Positions 1 through 9,328 of a stretch of 64,000 nucleotides of DNA are shown piece after piece. Position 1 is the first letter of the stretch, and each line of letters begins with the position of its first letter. The position numbers and the translations under genes were made by a program. The notes beneath the pieces are model-generated. The model saw only the letters and a program-made list of their open reading frames with translations, did no database searches and was not told the DNA's origin. Source of the stretch: Nannocystis pusilla (GTDB lineage: Bacteria > Myxococcota_A > Polyangia > Nannocystales > Nannocystaceae). The stretch lies in contig NZ_JAIRAU010000059.1 in the NCBI RefSeq assembly GCF_020073745.1, positions 62,001-126,000 on the forward strand, written 5' to 3'.

Positions 1-90
1 AGGCCGGTGGCCGTATCACAATTCGTCGATGAGTATTGCGAACAGCCGGCTCTGCCGGTTATCGTAAGATCCCACTGGAACCATTCCCCC

Positions 91-2274
91 ATGCACAAAT
101 ACCGCCTTGACCGTAGCTCCTCATTGTTCCTCGCCAACGCGCTCGTCCTGGCCCTGTCGGCATGCAATAATCCGGCGCCGGGTGGGAGCGATTCCGACAC
201 CTCGACCGGCACGACCGACGGCACGGAGACCGATCCGAGCGCGACCGACACGGTGCCGTCGACGGACCCCACCAATCCGACGGTGCCGACCACGAGCACC
301 GATCCGGTGACGACCGATCCCACCACCGATGACCCGACCGTGGGGCCGACCACGGACACCGACACCAGCTCGACGGGCGACACCGAGACGACCGGCGAGC
401 CGGTGATCGAGGTTGCGCGGGTGTGGGCGACCGCGAACCCGCCGCTGTTCGAGCAGGACCGGATCGTCGCCCTGACCCCCGCGCTCGACGCCGCGACCGC
501 GACGCTGTCGGTGCTGGGCGATGTCGTCAGCATCCAGAGCGTCGCGGTGACCCAGCAGGGCCACGCGATCATCACCTACGACGCGCCGGGATCGACCGGT
601 GGTGTGATCATCAAGACCGACCTCGCCGATACCCCCGAGGACGGCCCGCTCGGCCTCGGCGACCGGGTCATCCGCGGGCCGGAGACCGGCCTGCAGACCC
701 CGAAGGGCGTCGAGGTCGGGCCGGACGGCGTGTTCCTGGTCGCGGACACCACGGCCGGCACGATCAAGGCGTTCGAGTTCGACGCCGAGGGCGACGTCGC
801 CCCGGTGTTCGAGATCACCGATCTCGGCAGCTCGGACGCGGTGTGGGACGTGCATTACGCCGCCGGCGGCAACGCCGACGTGCTGTACGCCGCGGGCACC
901 AACGGCGAGGTCCAGGTCTACGAGGACTTCTCGAACACGATGGGGCAGGCCGGCCCCGATCGCACCATCATCCCGATCCAGAACGGCAGCAAGGTGTCCG
1001 TCAACCTGCACGGCGTCGCGCTCGTCGGCGGCAGCCTGTTCCTCAGCGACGTCGGTGACCCGATGGACGCGGCCGACGGGCAGATCTTCCGCATCGAAAA
1101 CGCGGCCGACGCCGACGGCGAGGTCGAGGTCACGCAGCGGATCCAGGGCGACGACCTCGGCAACCCGGTCGATCTCGAGGTCACCTCCGGCAACCCCGCG
1201 ACGCTCTGGGTGGTCGAGAAGGCGAACGACAAGCTGCTGCGCTACCGCCCGGGGCTCCTCCAGAGCGACTTCGAATTCGTCGACAGCCTCGACGTCGTCA
1301 AGCCGGAGTCGGTCGCGCTGGCGACCAACAATCGCCTGATCCTCGCCGGCAACCCCGACGGCCTCGACGCCGACGCCGTGCTCGAGGTCGAGGTGCCGCT
1401 GCTCGGTGCGCCGACGATCGGCGCGACGATCGACCGCCTCGGATCGATCACCTCGATCCAGAGCCTCGCGCTCGCCGGCGCGGGCGACGGCTTCATCGGC
1501 TTCGACGGCACCGCCGTGTCGAACGGCGGCGGGGCGTTCTCGACCGCGGCCCTCATCGACGCCGCCGACGGCTCGACGGTCGACGCCATCGCCACGCGGA
1601 TCTGGGGCCCGGCGACCGGCGTCATCGCGCCGAAGGGCATCACGCTGAACAGCGCGGGGGATCGCCTGTTCGTGGCCGATATCGGCGATTCGACGATCAA
1701 GGTGTTCGACCCCGTGACCTTCGGGGACGCCCCCCCGCTGTTCGAGTTCGCCGAGCTCGGCGGCGGCGCGGTGTGGGACATCGACTACGACGACGCCAAC
1801 GACCGCCTGTTCGCCGCCGGCATCGACGGCACCGTGCGCGTGTTCGACGCGGCGCTCGCCGACGAGGGCGCGAACGGTCCAGCCCGCCTGATCACGCCGA
1901 CCCACGAGGACCAGAGCATCGGCGTCAACCTCCACGGCATCCAGTACGACCCGGTGAGCAAGATCTTGATCTTGACCGACGTCGGCGACGCGATGTCGGA
2001 CTCCGACGGCGCGATCTATCTGATCGCCGACGCCGACGCGGCCGAGGGCGACGTCGCGATCACGGCGTTGATCGCGGGCGACGAGACGCACCTCGGCAAC
2101 CCCGTCGACCTCGCCTTCGACGGCAAGCACCTCTACGTCGCCGAGAAGGCCCAGTCGCGGGTCCTCCGCTACGACGACATCCTCGGGTACACCGGCGCCA
2201 ACAACGTCGCCGAGGACGCGTTCATCGAGGTGACCAACGCCGAGTCGGTCCGCATCGAGTGGACCCAGCCCTGA
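91..2274 (+). CDS. Lipoprotein with duplicated beta-propeller-like domain
   Basis: A 727-residue exported protein. The chosen ATG gives a short signal peptide ending in a lipobox (Leu-Ser-Ala-Cys, Cys25), so it is probably an envelope lipoprotein. Residues about 28-110 are a Thr/Asp/Pro/Ser-rich linker of low complexity. The rest consists of two copies of a roughly 300-residue unit. Both copies carry 'NLHG', a 'VGD.MD/S..DG.I' stretch and a 'LGNPVDL...LYVAEKA' stretch, resembling NHL/SMP-30-type propeller blades ('FVADTTAGTIKAF', 'VFDAALADEG'). An upstream in-frame ATG at 7 exists but would destroy the signal peptide. Function is unknown; an extracellular binding or structural role is inferred. 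Its 3' end faces a strong terminator hairpin and a convergent gene. Confidence 0.8.
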   Translation: MHKYRLDRSSSLFLANALVLALSACNNPAPGGSDSDTSTGTTDGTETDPSATDTVPSTDPTNPTVPTTSTDPVTTDPTTDDPTVGPTTDTDTSSTGDTETTGEPVIEVARVWATANPPLFEQDRIVALTPALDAATATLSVLGDVVSIQSVAVTQQGHAIITYDAPGSTGGVIIKTDLADTPEDGPLGLGDRVIRGPETGLQTPKGVEVGPDGVFLVADTTAGTIKAFEFDAEGDVAPVFEITDLGSSDAVWDVHYAAGGNADVLYAAGTNGEVQVYEDFSNTMGQAGPDRTIIPIQNGSKVSVNLHGVALVGGSLFLSDVGDPMDAADGQIFRIENAADADGEVEVTQRIQGDDLGNPVDLEVTSGNPATLWVVEKANDKLLRYRPGLLQSDFEFVDSLDVVKPESVALATNNRLILAGNPDGLDADAVLEVEVPLLGAPTIGATIDRLGSITSIQSLALAGAGDGFIGFDGTAVSNGGGAFSTAALIDAADGSTVDAIATRIWGPATGVIAPKGITLNSAGDRLFVADIGDSTIKVFDPVTFGDAPPLFEFAELGGGAVWDIDYDDANDRLFAAGIDGTVRVFDAALADEGANGPARLITPTHEDQSIGVNLHGIQYDPVSKILILTDVGDAMSDSDGAIYLIADADAAEGDVAITALIAGDETHLGNPVDLAFDGKHLYVAEKAQSRVLRYDDILGYTGANNVAEDAFIEVTNAESVRIEWTQP

Positions 2275-2300
2275 GCCCGGGCCCGCGGGCCACGAGAGCG

Positions 2301-2335
2301 GCCAGCGCCGCCGGAGCTACTCCGACGGCGCTGGC
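2301..2335. terminator. Bidirectional hairpin terminator between convergent genes
   Basis: GCCAGCGCCG (2301-2310) pairs perfectly with 2326-2335. After one mismatch, four more pairs close a 5-nt loop. It lies 26 bp after one stop codon and 66 bp before the opposing stop, as expected for a shared intrinsic terminator. A short pyrimidine run (TCTTC) follows. Confidence 0.75.
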
Positions 2336-2401
2336 TCTTCGCGTGGGCAGGATCGATCACCGCGCCGGCGAGCGCGACGGCTCGCCGCGGAGAGGTCGGC
2401 T

Positions 2402-3154
2402 TCAGTCGCAGGAGGCCGCGCCGACGTAGATGTCGGCGTCGCAGAACAGCGCCCCGTCGAGCTCGCAGGCCGCGTAGCAGTGGGCGATCAGCGCCGCCTC
2501 GCAGGCGGCGAAGGCGTGCAGATCGGCGTCCAGGCCCAATTCGACGAGGCAGGCGGCCTGGACCGCCAGCGGGTCGCACTTCGCCAGGCACTCCAGGCCG
2601 AGCGCCACCTCGCAATCGACGCCGACATCGAGGTCGACGTCGAAGCACGCGTCGATGCCGAGGTCGAGGTCGAGGTCGACGCCCAGGCCCAGGTCGACGT
2701 CGAGCGCCGCGTCGACATCGAGATCGATGCCGAGCAGGCCGCCGAGGCAGATGTCGGCGCCGACGAACAGGCCGTCGCAGAACAGGGCGCCGCCCGCCTC
2801 GACCTCGGCCTTGCAGTGCGCCGTCACCTCCGCGAGGCAGGCGGCCCACACCTCGATGTCGGGGTTGAGCCCGAGCTCGGCCGCGCAGACCGCCTCGACG
2901 CTCAGCGGGTCGCAGTAGAGCGAGGCGTCGACGCCGGCGACGACGGTGCAGGCGGCCCCGAGCTCGAGGTCGATGTCGAAGCACGCGCCGAGGTCGAGGT
3001 CGAGGTCGAGGTCGAGGTCGAGGTCGAGGCCGATGCCGAGGCCGAGGAGCCCGCCGTCGCCGCAGCCGAGCAGGCAGGCGTTGGCCGGGCTGACGGCGCC
3101 GGCGGTGGCAGCAAACGCGAAGATCGTGAGAGCGGAGGAGATGAGGCGTGACAT
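2402..3154 (-). CDS. Exported Cys-rich protein with Leu-Asp dipeptide repeats
   Basis: About 250 residues. The start at 3154 was chosen because an AAAGGGAT ribosome-binding site precedes it and a classical signal peptide follows (MSRLISSALTIFAF... cleaved near ANA). The mature protein is two tandem copies of about 85-100 residues. Each copy has the order C-F-D-[IV]-D-L, CDPL, C..ELGL..D, WAAC or FAAC, H-C, GALFC and a closing Cys. Runs of alternating Leu-Asp (LDLDLDLD) precede each copy, built from a GAGGTC hexamer microsatellite around 2995-3030. The many paired cysteines suggest disulfide bonds. I recognise no family. The acidic LD runs could bind calcium or form a beta-helix-like stack (inference). 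Confidence 0.72.
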   Translation of the reverse strand: MSRLISSALTIFAFAATAGAVSPANACLLGCGDGGLLGLGIGLDLDLDLDLDLDLGACFDIDLELGAACTVVAGVDASLYCDPLSVEAVCAAELGLNPDIEVWAACLAEVTAHCKAEVEAGGALFCDGLFVGADICLGGLLGIDLDVDAALDVDLGLGVDLDLDLGIDACFDVDLDVGVDCEVALGLECLAKCDPLAVQAACLVELGLDADLHAFAACEAALIAHCYAACELDGALFCDADIYVGAASCD

Positions 3155-4050
3155 GAATATCCCTTTCTTTCGCTCGCCGGATTCGTCGGTGCATGAAACG
3201 ACGCGACGGCTCCGGGCGAATCCCCATGTCGAATGTGCATGGGTCATTGGCGGGCTAATCATGGGAGCGGCGGACGTCGCCGGCAAACTCCGCGGGTGAT
3301 CGTTCGCACAGCGACGAGAAGGTGCAAATCACCGCTGCTCCGCCGATGAACGCCGTTCGCCAGCGCCCGCCGCAGATGTCGCGAGCGACGGGGGGTAACG
3401 ACGATCGGGGGAGCACACCCCCGATTCGTCGTTCGATGCACCCATATCGACGATGCGAACGCGGCAGAACCCCCATTGGGGGTGGAGCCCCACGCTTCAG
3501 GGACGCCCCGAACCGGGGCGAACGGCAGGTCGTGGTTCCGCGTCTGCGATGATTCCTCGTCCGCTCCGATCGCGTGAATCCTCGCGGGTGTGCCGCATCG
3601 CGGCGCACGGCGAATGTGTCTCTTCGCGACAGCGGGCGCACGGCGGCAGAGCGCAGCTCTGCGCATGAATCGCCGCGCTCCCCGGTTTGAAGTCATATGA
3701 TTGCAGGCCAAATCCGCGGTCGCCCCAATTCGTGGCAGTTCTGCATCGTCGCGGGACGTCGCCGACGCCGTTGCGGAATCGGGGCCTCGTGTCGTCAGCA
3801 TCAACTCCTTCGTCATCAAGCTCGGCCACGGCAAGCACGCCAAGCCCGCGCCCGACGGCGCGGTGGTGAACGGCGAGCGTGCGAGCGGCGGTGCGGCGGC
3901 GGCAGCGACCGTTCGCGGCGCCCGCGCCGGTGCTCGTCGCGGCGCCGCGTCGACGAGGCGACGGCCACGTGCGAGCGGCCACGACGCGTTGTCGCGCGAC
4001 CCGGCTGTCGGGGACGCGCGGTCGGGGGTTGGTTTGGCCGCCGCGCACCC
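3155..4050. other. Long non-coding gap between divergent genes
   Basis: About 900 bp between divergently oriented genes. It is somewhat less GC-rich than its flanks near 3250-3750. The open frames crossing it are Arg-rich and look like GC artefacts. I see no RNA gene, repeat or convincing promoter. It must hold the promoters of both flanking genes. Confidence 0.5.
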
Positions 4051-4941
4051 ATGCCTCCGAGGATTCGCCGTCATCCGCGCCCGCCCGGCCGACTCGTCGG
4101 TCTCGCCGTGCTGCTCGCCGGGACGACCGCGCGAGCGACCAGGCCGTCGGAGCCGGACATCGGGATCTGGAATCAGATCATGCTCGACATGAACCTCGAC
4201 GCGAAGGCCAAGGGCCTGCGGCTGCACCTCGACTTCCACCTGCGGCGCATGAACTCGCCGCTGCAGTACGTGCGGGACATGTCCGGCGCGATCGTCGAGA
4301 CGAAGCAGAACCCGAACACGTTTCTCCTGGTGCGCCCGGCGATCGGGTACATGTGGGCCAAGTGGGGCGGGTTCTTCGTCGGCTATATGTGGTTCCCCGA
4401 CTTCTTCGACGACCCGGTGTTCGCCCGCACCCGCAACGTCAACGAGCACCGGGTCTACGAGCAGTTGACGCTGCGCTGGGCCTGGGAGGGGCGGCTCGAC
4501 GTCAACTGGCGCACCCGCGTGGAGCACCGGATCCGCACCCACGGCCTCGGCAGCGACGACATCGTCAACGGCGTGCCGCAGGACATGGGGCTCGGCCGCT
4601 GGGCCCATCGCTTCCGCCAGCGGCTGCGGATCGCCTTCAACCTCAAGAAGGACGCGCCCTGGCAGCTCCTCGTCCACGACGAGATCTTCGTCCACCTGAA
4701 CAGCACGGCCTATTCCCGGCCCGGCTTCGATCAGAACTGGCTGTTCGTCGGGTTGGCCCACGACACCAGGGCGATGCGCGTCGAATTCGGCTACCTCAAT
4801 CAGTACATCCGTCGCCCCCGCGACCCCGACAACAACAACCACCTGCTCTCGCTGGCGTTCATCATCAAGCTGGCTCCGGGTCAGAAGGCCAGGCCGCCGG
4901 CGACGCCCGCCGCTCCCTCCGCGCCGCCGGCCAAGCGGTGA
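4051..4941 (+). CDS. DUF2490-type outer-membrane beta-barrel protein
   Basis: About 296 residues. The ATG at 4051 gives an Arg-rich n-region and a hydrophobic stretch (LVGLAVLLAGTTARA) typical of a signal peptide. The mature part matches the DUF2490 pattern: an N-terminal 'GIWNQIMLDMNLD', alternating aromatic strands, conserved 'RRMNSPLQ', 'RTRVEHRI', 'RFRQRLRIAFNL', 'HDEIFVHLN' and 'DQNWLFVGL', then a terminal strand 'HLLSLAFIIKL'. Members are predicted outer-membrane barrels of unknown function. No clear ribosome-binding site precedes the chosen start, and longer in-frame starts exist upstream. A short Pro/Ala tail ends the protein. It appears monocistronic. Confidence 0.75.
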   Translation: MPPRIRRHPRPPGRLVGLAVLLAGTTARATRPSEPDIGIWNQIMLDMNLDAKAKGLRLHLDFHLRRMNSPLQYVRDMSGAIVETKQNPNTFLLVRPAIGYMWAKWGGFFVGYMWFPDFFDDPVFARTRNVNEHRVYEQLTLRWAWEGRLDVNWRTRVEHRIRTHGLGSDDIVNGVPQDMGLGRWAHRFRQRLRIAFNLKKDAPWQLLVHDEIFVHLNSTAYSRPGFDQNWLFVGLAHDTRAMRVEFGYLNQYIRRPRDPDNNNHLLSLAFIIKLAPGQKARPPATPAAPSAPPAKR

Positions 4942-5280
4942 CGGGCGGACGCGCGCGGCCGACATGGGCGCGATCGCTGCGCGCGGGCGAGCCCGACGTC
5001 GGCGCGCGCCGGTGGTGACATTCGCCGGCCATCGCCCCGGCGGCGACGCGCCGCGGTGGCGAATGTGCGCCTCGATTGCGATCCGCAGCACGGCCGGCGC
5101 GGTTGAAATCACCACAGTCGGGACGAGGCTCCGGGCGCGGACGAGGCGGGCGCCGCGCGGTCGGCCGCGTCGCTGTAGCGGACAATCGACGGACTCGCGA
5201 GCGCCTGTCCGGCGAGGTCTCCGCCGGCACGGATGCTCGAGCGCACGATCCTCGGCGGCGATGCGTTCCACAAAGCGGAT
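4942..5280. other. Intergenic gap, nothing recognised
   Basis: About 340 bp upstream of the DUF1592/DUF1552 pair. The short frames in it are not gene-like. It presumably carries that operon's promoter, but no consensus element stands out. Confidence 0.4.
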
Positions 5281-6984
5281 ATGCGGACGAGAGGGATGAT
5301 GGCGTGGATGCTCGCAGCCGCGGCGGCTGGAGGATGTGAGCCTGACGCGAGCGGCGAGGACGGGTCGACTTCGGGCTCGTCGACCATGGATACGACGGAC
5401 AGCGACGGCCCGGCGCCGGACACCGAGGGCGGCGACCCGGCGTGCGCGCCGATCGAGCCGGGGCCGTCGCCGATCCGGCGGCTGAACCGACGCGAATACG
5501 ACAACACCGTGCACGACCTGCTCGGCGACAAGACCCGGCCGGCGCGCGAGTTCCCGGCCGAGGAAGAGGCGCTCGGGTTCAACAACAACGCCGACGCGCT
5601 GGTGGTCACGCAGCTGCTGGCGGAGCAGTACTTGAACGCCGCGGAGAAGCTGGCGGCGGCCGAGATCGAGGACTTGCCGGCGTTCCTCGGCGGCTGCGAC
5701 GTCGCGGCCGAGGGCGAGGAGGCGTGCGCGCAGCGGTTCATCGCCGAGTTCGGCCGCTCGGCCTATCGCCGGCCGCTGGAGTCCGAGGACGTCGAGGCGC
5801 TGGTGGACGTCTACCACACGGCCCGGGACCAGTTCGAATTCGCCACGGCGATCCGCCTGGTGGCGACGACGATGCTGCAGTCGCCGCATTTCCTGTACCG
5901 CGTCGAATTCGGCGAACCGGTCGCGGAGGCGCCGGGGGTGCGGCAATTGACGGGGTACGAGCTGGCGTCGCGCCTGTCGTACCTGTTGTGGGGCACGATG
6001 CCGGACGCGAAGCTGTTGGCCGCGGCGGCCGACGGTCGCCTGGCGACCGCGGCGGACGTGGCCGGGCAGGCCGAGCGCATGCTCGGCGACGCGCGGGCGC
6101 GCGAGGTCGTGCGCGACTTCCACGGGCAATGGCTCGAGCTGAAGCGCGTCGAGGAGCTCGAGAAGGACGGCGACGCCTTCCCCGAGTTCGACGCCGAGGT
6201 GCGGCCGCTCCTGCGCGCCGAGGCCGAGGCGTTCCTCGACCACGTGATCTGGGACGGCCCCGGCGACCTCGACAGCATGTACCTCGCGCCGTACACGTTC
6301 CTCAACGGCCCGCTCGCCGCGTATTACGGGGTCGACGGTCCGAGCGGCGAGGCGTTCACCAGGGTCGAGCTCGAGCACGGGCAATCGTCGGGGTTCCTGA
6401 CCCAGGGCGGGTTGATGTCGGTGCTCGCCAAGCCCAATCAGACCTCGCCGATCCACCGCGGCAAGTTCGTGCGCGAGCGGCTGCTGTGCCAGACCGTGCC
6501 GCCGCCGCCCGACGACGTCGACATCACGCCGCCCGAGGTCGACCCGACGCTGCCGACGCGCGAGCGCTTCAAGCAGCACTCCGTCGATCCCAGCTGCTCG
6601 GGCTGTCACGACATGATGGACCCGATCGGCTTCGGCTTCGAGCACTTCGACGGGGCCGGGCGCTTCCGCGCCAGCGAGGCCGGGCAGCCGATCGACGCCA
6701 CCGGCGAGATCATCGGCGGGAGCACGCGGGGCAAGTTCGACGGCGTGCCGGAGCTGGCGGCGATGCTCGTCGAATCGCCCGAGGTCGAGTCCTGCATGAC
6801 CCTGCAATGGTTCCGCTACGGCTACGGCCGCGCCGAGTCCGAGGCCGACGCGTGCACCCTGGCCGAGCTGACCGCGGCGTTCGCCGGATCGGGCCGCAGG
6901 ATCCGCGATCTCATCATTCACCTCACCCAGACCGATGCGTTCCTGTACCGCCGCGCCCCCGAGGGCGAAGGAGAGTCGTCGTGA
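5281..6984 (+). CDS. DUF1592/DUF1588/DUF1585 protein with CxxCH motif
   Basis: About 567 residues. The start at 5281 gives a signal peptide ending AAGGC (Cys19), a marginal lipobox, then a Ser/Thr/Asp/Gly linker. Domains in the usual order are DUF1587 ('RRLNRREYDNTVHDLLGD', from about residue 63), DUF1595 ('RRPLESEDVEALVDVY'), DUF1592 ('LASRLSYLLWGTMPDAKLL', 'FHGQWLELKR'), DUF1588 ('SPIHRGKFVRERLLCQTVPPPP', and Cys439-Ser-Gly-Cys-His443 followed by 'MMDPIGFGFEHFD') and DUF1585 at the C terminus ('CMTLQWFRYGYGR'). The CxxCH is a potential cytochrome c-type haem site. These proteins occur in Planctomycetes and myxobacteria next to DUF1552 proteins; the function is unproven. Its stop overlaps the start of the next gene. 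Confidence 0.9.
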   Translation: MRTRGMMAWMLAAAAAGGCEPDASGEDGSTSGSSTMDTTDSDGPAPDTEGGDPACAPIEPGPSPIRRLNRREYDNTVHDLLGDKTRPAREFPAEEEALGFNNNADALVVTQLLAEQYLNAAEKLAAAEIEDLPAFLGGCDVAAEGEEACAQRFIAEFGRSAYRRPLESEDVEALVDVYHTARDQFEFATAIRLVATTMLQSPHFLYRVEFGEPVAEAPGVRQLTGYELASRLSYLLWGTMPDAKLLAAAADGRLATAADVAGQAERMLGDARAREVVRDFHGQWLELKRVEELEKDGDAFPEFDAEVRPLLRAEAEAFLDHVIWDGPGDLDSMYLAPYTFLNGPLAAYYGVDGPSGEAFTRVELEHGQSSGFLTQGGLMSVLAKPNQTSPIHRGKFVRERLLCQTVPPPPDDVDITPPEVDPTLPTRERFKQHSVDPSCSGCHDMMDPIGFGFEHFDGAGRFRASEAGQPIDATGEIIGGSTRGKFDGVPELAAMLVESPEVESCMTLQWFRYGYGRAESEADACTLAELTAAFAGSGRRIRDLIIHLTQTDAFLYRRAPEGEGESS

Positions 6985-8342
6985 AGAATTCCACCCTGTC
7001 CCGTCGCGCCATGCTCAAGGGCGCCGGCGGCGCTTGCCTGGCGCTGCCCCTCCTCGACATCATGGGAGGTTGCAACGCCGACCTCGCCAGCAAGCCGCAG
7101 CAGTTCCGCGGCAGCGGCGGCGTGCCCAAGCGCTTCGTGGTGTTCTGGACGCCGAACGGCACGATCATGCAGCACTGGCGGCCGAGCGGCAGCGAGTCGT
7201 CGTTCACGCTGCCGCGGATCTTGCAACCGCTCGATCCGCACAAGCAGGACATCGTCGTGCTCGACGGGATCGACGAGCTGTCGGCCTACAAGGGCCCCGG
7301 CGACGCGCACCAGAAGGGCACCGGGCAATCGCTGACGGCCACCGAATTGCAGGAGGGCGACTTCCCCGGCGACGCCGGTCTGTCGGCCGGCTGGGCCGAC
7401 GGCATCTCGGTCGACCAGGCGATCGCCGACGTCGTCGGCGACCAGACCAAGTTCCGCTCGCTCGAGTTCGGGGTCTACGTCTACGGCGCCAACGTCGGCT
7501 CGCGGATCTCCTACCGCGGCCCGGCCCAGCCGATCCCGCCGGAGAACGACCCCACGGCGGCGTTCAACCGGATCTTCGCCGACCTCGAGGGCGACCCGGA
7601 GGCGCAGATGCGCAGGATCGCCGAGCGCAAGATCGTGCTCGACGCGGTGGCCGCCGATTACCAGCGCCTGGTGAAGAAGGTCGGCGCGGCCGACAGGATC
7701 AAGCTCGAGGCCCACCTGGCGGCGGTGCGCGACATCGAGATGCGGCTCGAGACCGGCGGCAACGTCGGCGGCGCGTGCGAGCCGCCGATGCTCGGCGCGG
7801 TCGCGGACCCGCTCAAGGTCGCCAACATCCCCAAGACCGGCAAGCTGCAGATGGACCTGCTGGCGATGGCGCTGGCCTGCGACCTCACCCGCGTGGCCTC
7901 GATCATGTGGACGAACTCGGCCACGGCGAAGCCGTTCCCGTGGCTCGACATCCCCGAGGGCCACCACGAGCTGGCCCACCGCGGCGACGGCGACCTCGAC
8001 GCGCAGGAGAAGCTGACGGTGATCAACACCTGGTACTGCGAACAGTTCGCGTACCTGATCGAGAAGCTGAAGTCGATGCCGGAGGGCGACGGGACGGTGC
8101 TCGACAATACGCTGCTCATCTGGGTCAACGAGCACCAGAAGGGCAACGACCACGACCGCCACGAGATCCCGTACGTCCTCGCGGGCAAGGCCGGCGGGGC
8201 GGTGAAGACGGGGCGCTGGCTGCAGGTCCCCGGCGACCGGGCCCACAACGACCTGTGGTCGGGCTGCATGAACGCGATGGGGATCGAGGCGAAGACGTTC
8301 GGCAACCCGACGTACTGCAAGAGCCCGCTCGCGCTCGGGTGA
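6981..8342 (+). CDS. DUF1552 Tat-exported protein
   Basis: About 453 residues. The GTG at 6981 overlaps the upstream TGA in a GTGA tetranucleotide and is preceded by GAAGGAGAG, so translation is coupled. The N terminus (SRRAMLKGAGGACLALPLLD) is a twin-arginine signal. The DUF1552 hallmarks follow: 'KRFVVFWTPNGTI', 'WRPSG', 'FTLPRILQPLDPHKQDIVVLDG', 'HQKGTGQSLTATE', 'GISVDQAIAD', 'FNRIF' and 'RKIVLDAVAADYQRL', with 'EGHHELAHRGD' and 'WVNEHQKGNDHDRHEIPYVLAG' near the end. The last stretches recall sulfatase/DUF1501-like metal-site regions. It is always found with DUF1592-type partners, so joint action in the periplasm is inferred; the substrate is unknown. A 16-bp dyad repeat follows the stop. 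Confidence 0.9.
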   Translation: MKNSTLSRRAMLKGAGGACLALPLLDIMGGCNADLASKPQQFRGSGGVPKRFVVFWTPNGTIMQHWRPSGSESSFTLPRILQPLDPHKQDIVVLDGIDELSAYKGPGDAHQKGTGQSLTATELQEGDFPGDAGLSAGWADGISVDQAIADVVGDQTKFRSLEFGVYVYGANVGSRISYRGPAQPIPPENDPTAAFNRIFADLEGDPEAQMRRIAERKIVLDAVAADYQRLVKKVGAADRIKLEAHLAAVRDIEMRLETGGNVGGACEPPMLGAVADPLKVANIPKTGKLQMDLLAMALACDLTRVASIMWTNSATAKPFPWLDIPEGHHELAHRGDGDLDAQEKLTVINTWYCEQFAYLIEKLKSMPEGDGTVLDNTLLIWVNEHQKGNDHDRHEIPYVLAGKAGGAVKTGRWLQVPGDRAHNDLWSGCMNAMGIEAKTFGNPTYCKSPLALG

Positions 8343-8364
8343 GGCGCGATGATGTGTTGGAATG

Positions 8365-8387
8365 GGCATGTCCTGGTAGACATGTCC
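8365..8387. repeat. ATGTCC-N4-GGACAT family dyad (copy 1), possible terminator
   Basis: The core ATGTCC-TGGT-AGACAT (8368-8383) lies 25 bp after the DUF1552 stop. The wider hairpin pairs GGCATGTC with GACATGTCC and is followed by TTT. It has one mismatch to the family consensus seen throughout the window. Confidence 0.6.
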
Positions 8388-8476
8388 TTTCGGGAATGAG
8401 CACAGTCGAGCCCGCCGGGGCCGGGCTGTGACGCGCGGCACTTGCCGGGGTCGGGGAGGCGGGCACCCTTGCGGGG

Positions 8477-9109
8477 ATGGCGAGGTGTGCTCGAACGATT
8501 GTGCTCGCCTGGCTGGTGGCCGCGGCGGGCTGCGCGGCGCCCGACGCGGCGGTGACGACCGAGGGCGCGACGGCGACGGAGACCGAGGGCGGGCCGGTGT
8601 TCGAGTTCGCGGGTCAGGTCGCGGGCGAGGACGTGCCGGCCGAGGCGACGGTGGCGGTGGTGTGGCTGGTGCGCACGGCCGGGCTCGCCAGCATGTTCAA
8701 GTACGGCGACGGCCGCGCCGGCGGCGGCGAGTTCATGGTCTCGATCGCCGGCGAGGCACCGCCCGACGTGGCCTTGAGCCCGCTCAACAAGGAGGGCGTG
8801 GGCCAGCGGATCGCCTTCGGCATGCTGATGATGTGGCCGGCGGAGCGCGAGATCCCCGAGGGCGTGGTCGGGTTCGAGGCGATCGGCGGCCTGATCGGCC
8901 TGGCCGAGCAATACGCGGTGATCTGGCGCGACGGCGAGGACTGGGGCGACGCGGTGCACGACTGGCCGCTGGCGTTCCCGGCGGCAGCGTTCGCGTGCGG
9001 CCGCTGTCAGCAAGGGCCGGGCATCGATTGGTACGAGCCGGTCGATTGCGCCGAGGTGACGATCACGGTCGGCGCGCCGGAGAGCTTCGTCGGCTGCGAT
9101 TTCCTGTGA
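8477..9109 (+). CDS. Hypothetical lipoprotein, 210 residues
   Basis: The signal peptide ends in a lipobox (AAAGC, Cys19), followed by a short Thr/Glu-rich linker. The body has no recognised domain. A Gly-rich central part (ASMFKYGDGRAGGGEF) is followed by hydrophobic stretches ('IAFGMLMMWPAE', 'FEAIGGLIGLAEQYAVIW'). The C-terminal quarter holds Cys pairs ('CGRCQQG', a Cys near 'VDCAEV' and 'GCDFL') that may form disulfides. It sits alone after the DUF1552 gene, separated by a dyad repeat. Confidence 0.65.
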   Translation: MARCARTIVLAWLVAAAGCAAPDAAVTTEGATATETEGGPVFEFAGQVAGEDVPAEATVAVVWLVRTAGLASMFKYGDGRAGGGEFMVSIAGEAPPDVALSPLNKEGVGQRIAFGMLMMWPAEREIPEGVVGFEAIGGLIGLAEQYAVIWRDGEDWGDAVHDWPLAFPAAAFACGRCQQGPGIDWYEPVDCAEVTITVGAPESFVGCDFL

Positions 9110-9328
9110 GCGCGCGACGGGTGCGCGGGCGCGCACTCGACCGCGATGTCCATGGCGCCGGCGCGAATCTCCGCACCGCGCGGCCGCGCTCCGGGCGATC
9201 GTGTCCCCCCACCGACAGCCCCCTGGTATTGTCTCGAATTCGAGTGCCCACGCGGCCCCTGGCCCGGATGGGCGCATGCTATGCCAACCACCCCGCAGCC
9301 GCTGCACGGTCACGCGGGGAGGATCATT

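Noticed and set aside
2995-3030. CRISPR-like short repeats
   Set aside because: The repeats are a contiguous hexamer microsatellite without spacers and are in frame within a coding sequence. No CRISPR array was seen anywhere in the window.
3259-6921. 1220-codon open frame on the minus strand
   Set aside because: It is antisense to the DUF1592 and DUF2490 genes and Arg/Ala/Val-rich without domain patterns; typical of GC-rich shadow frames.
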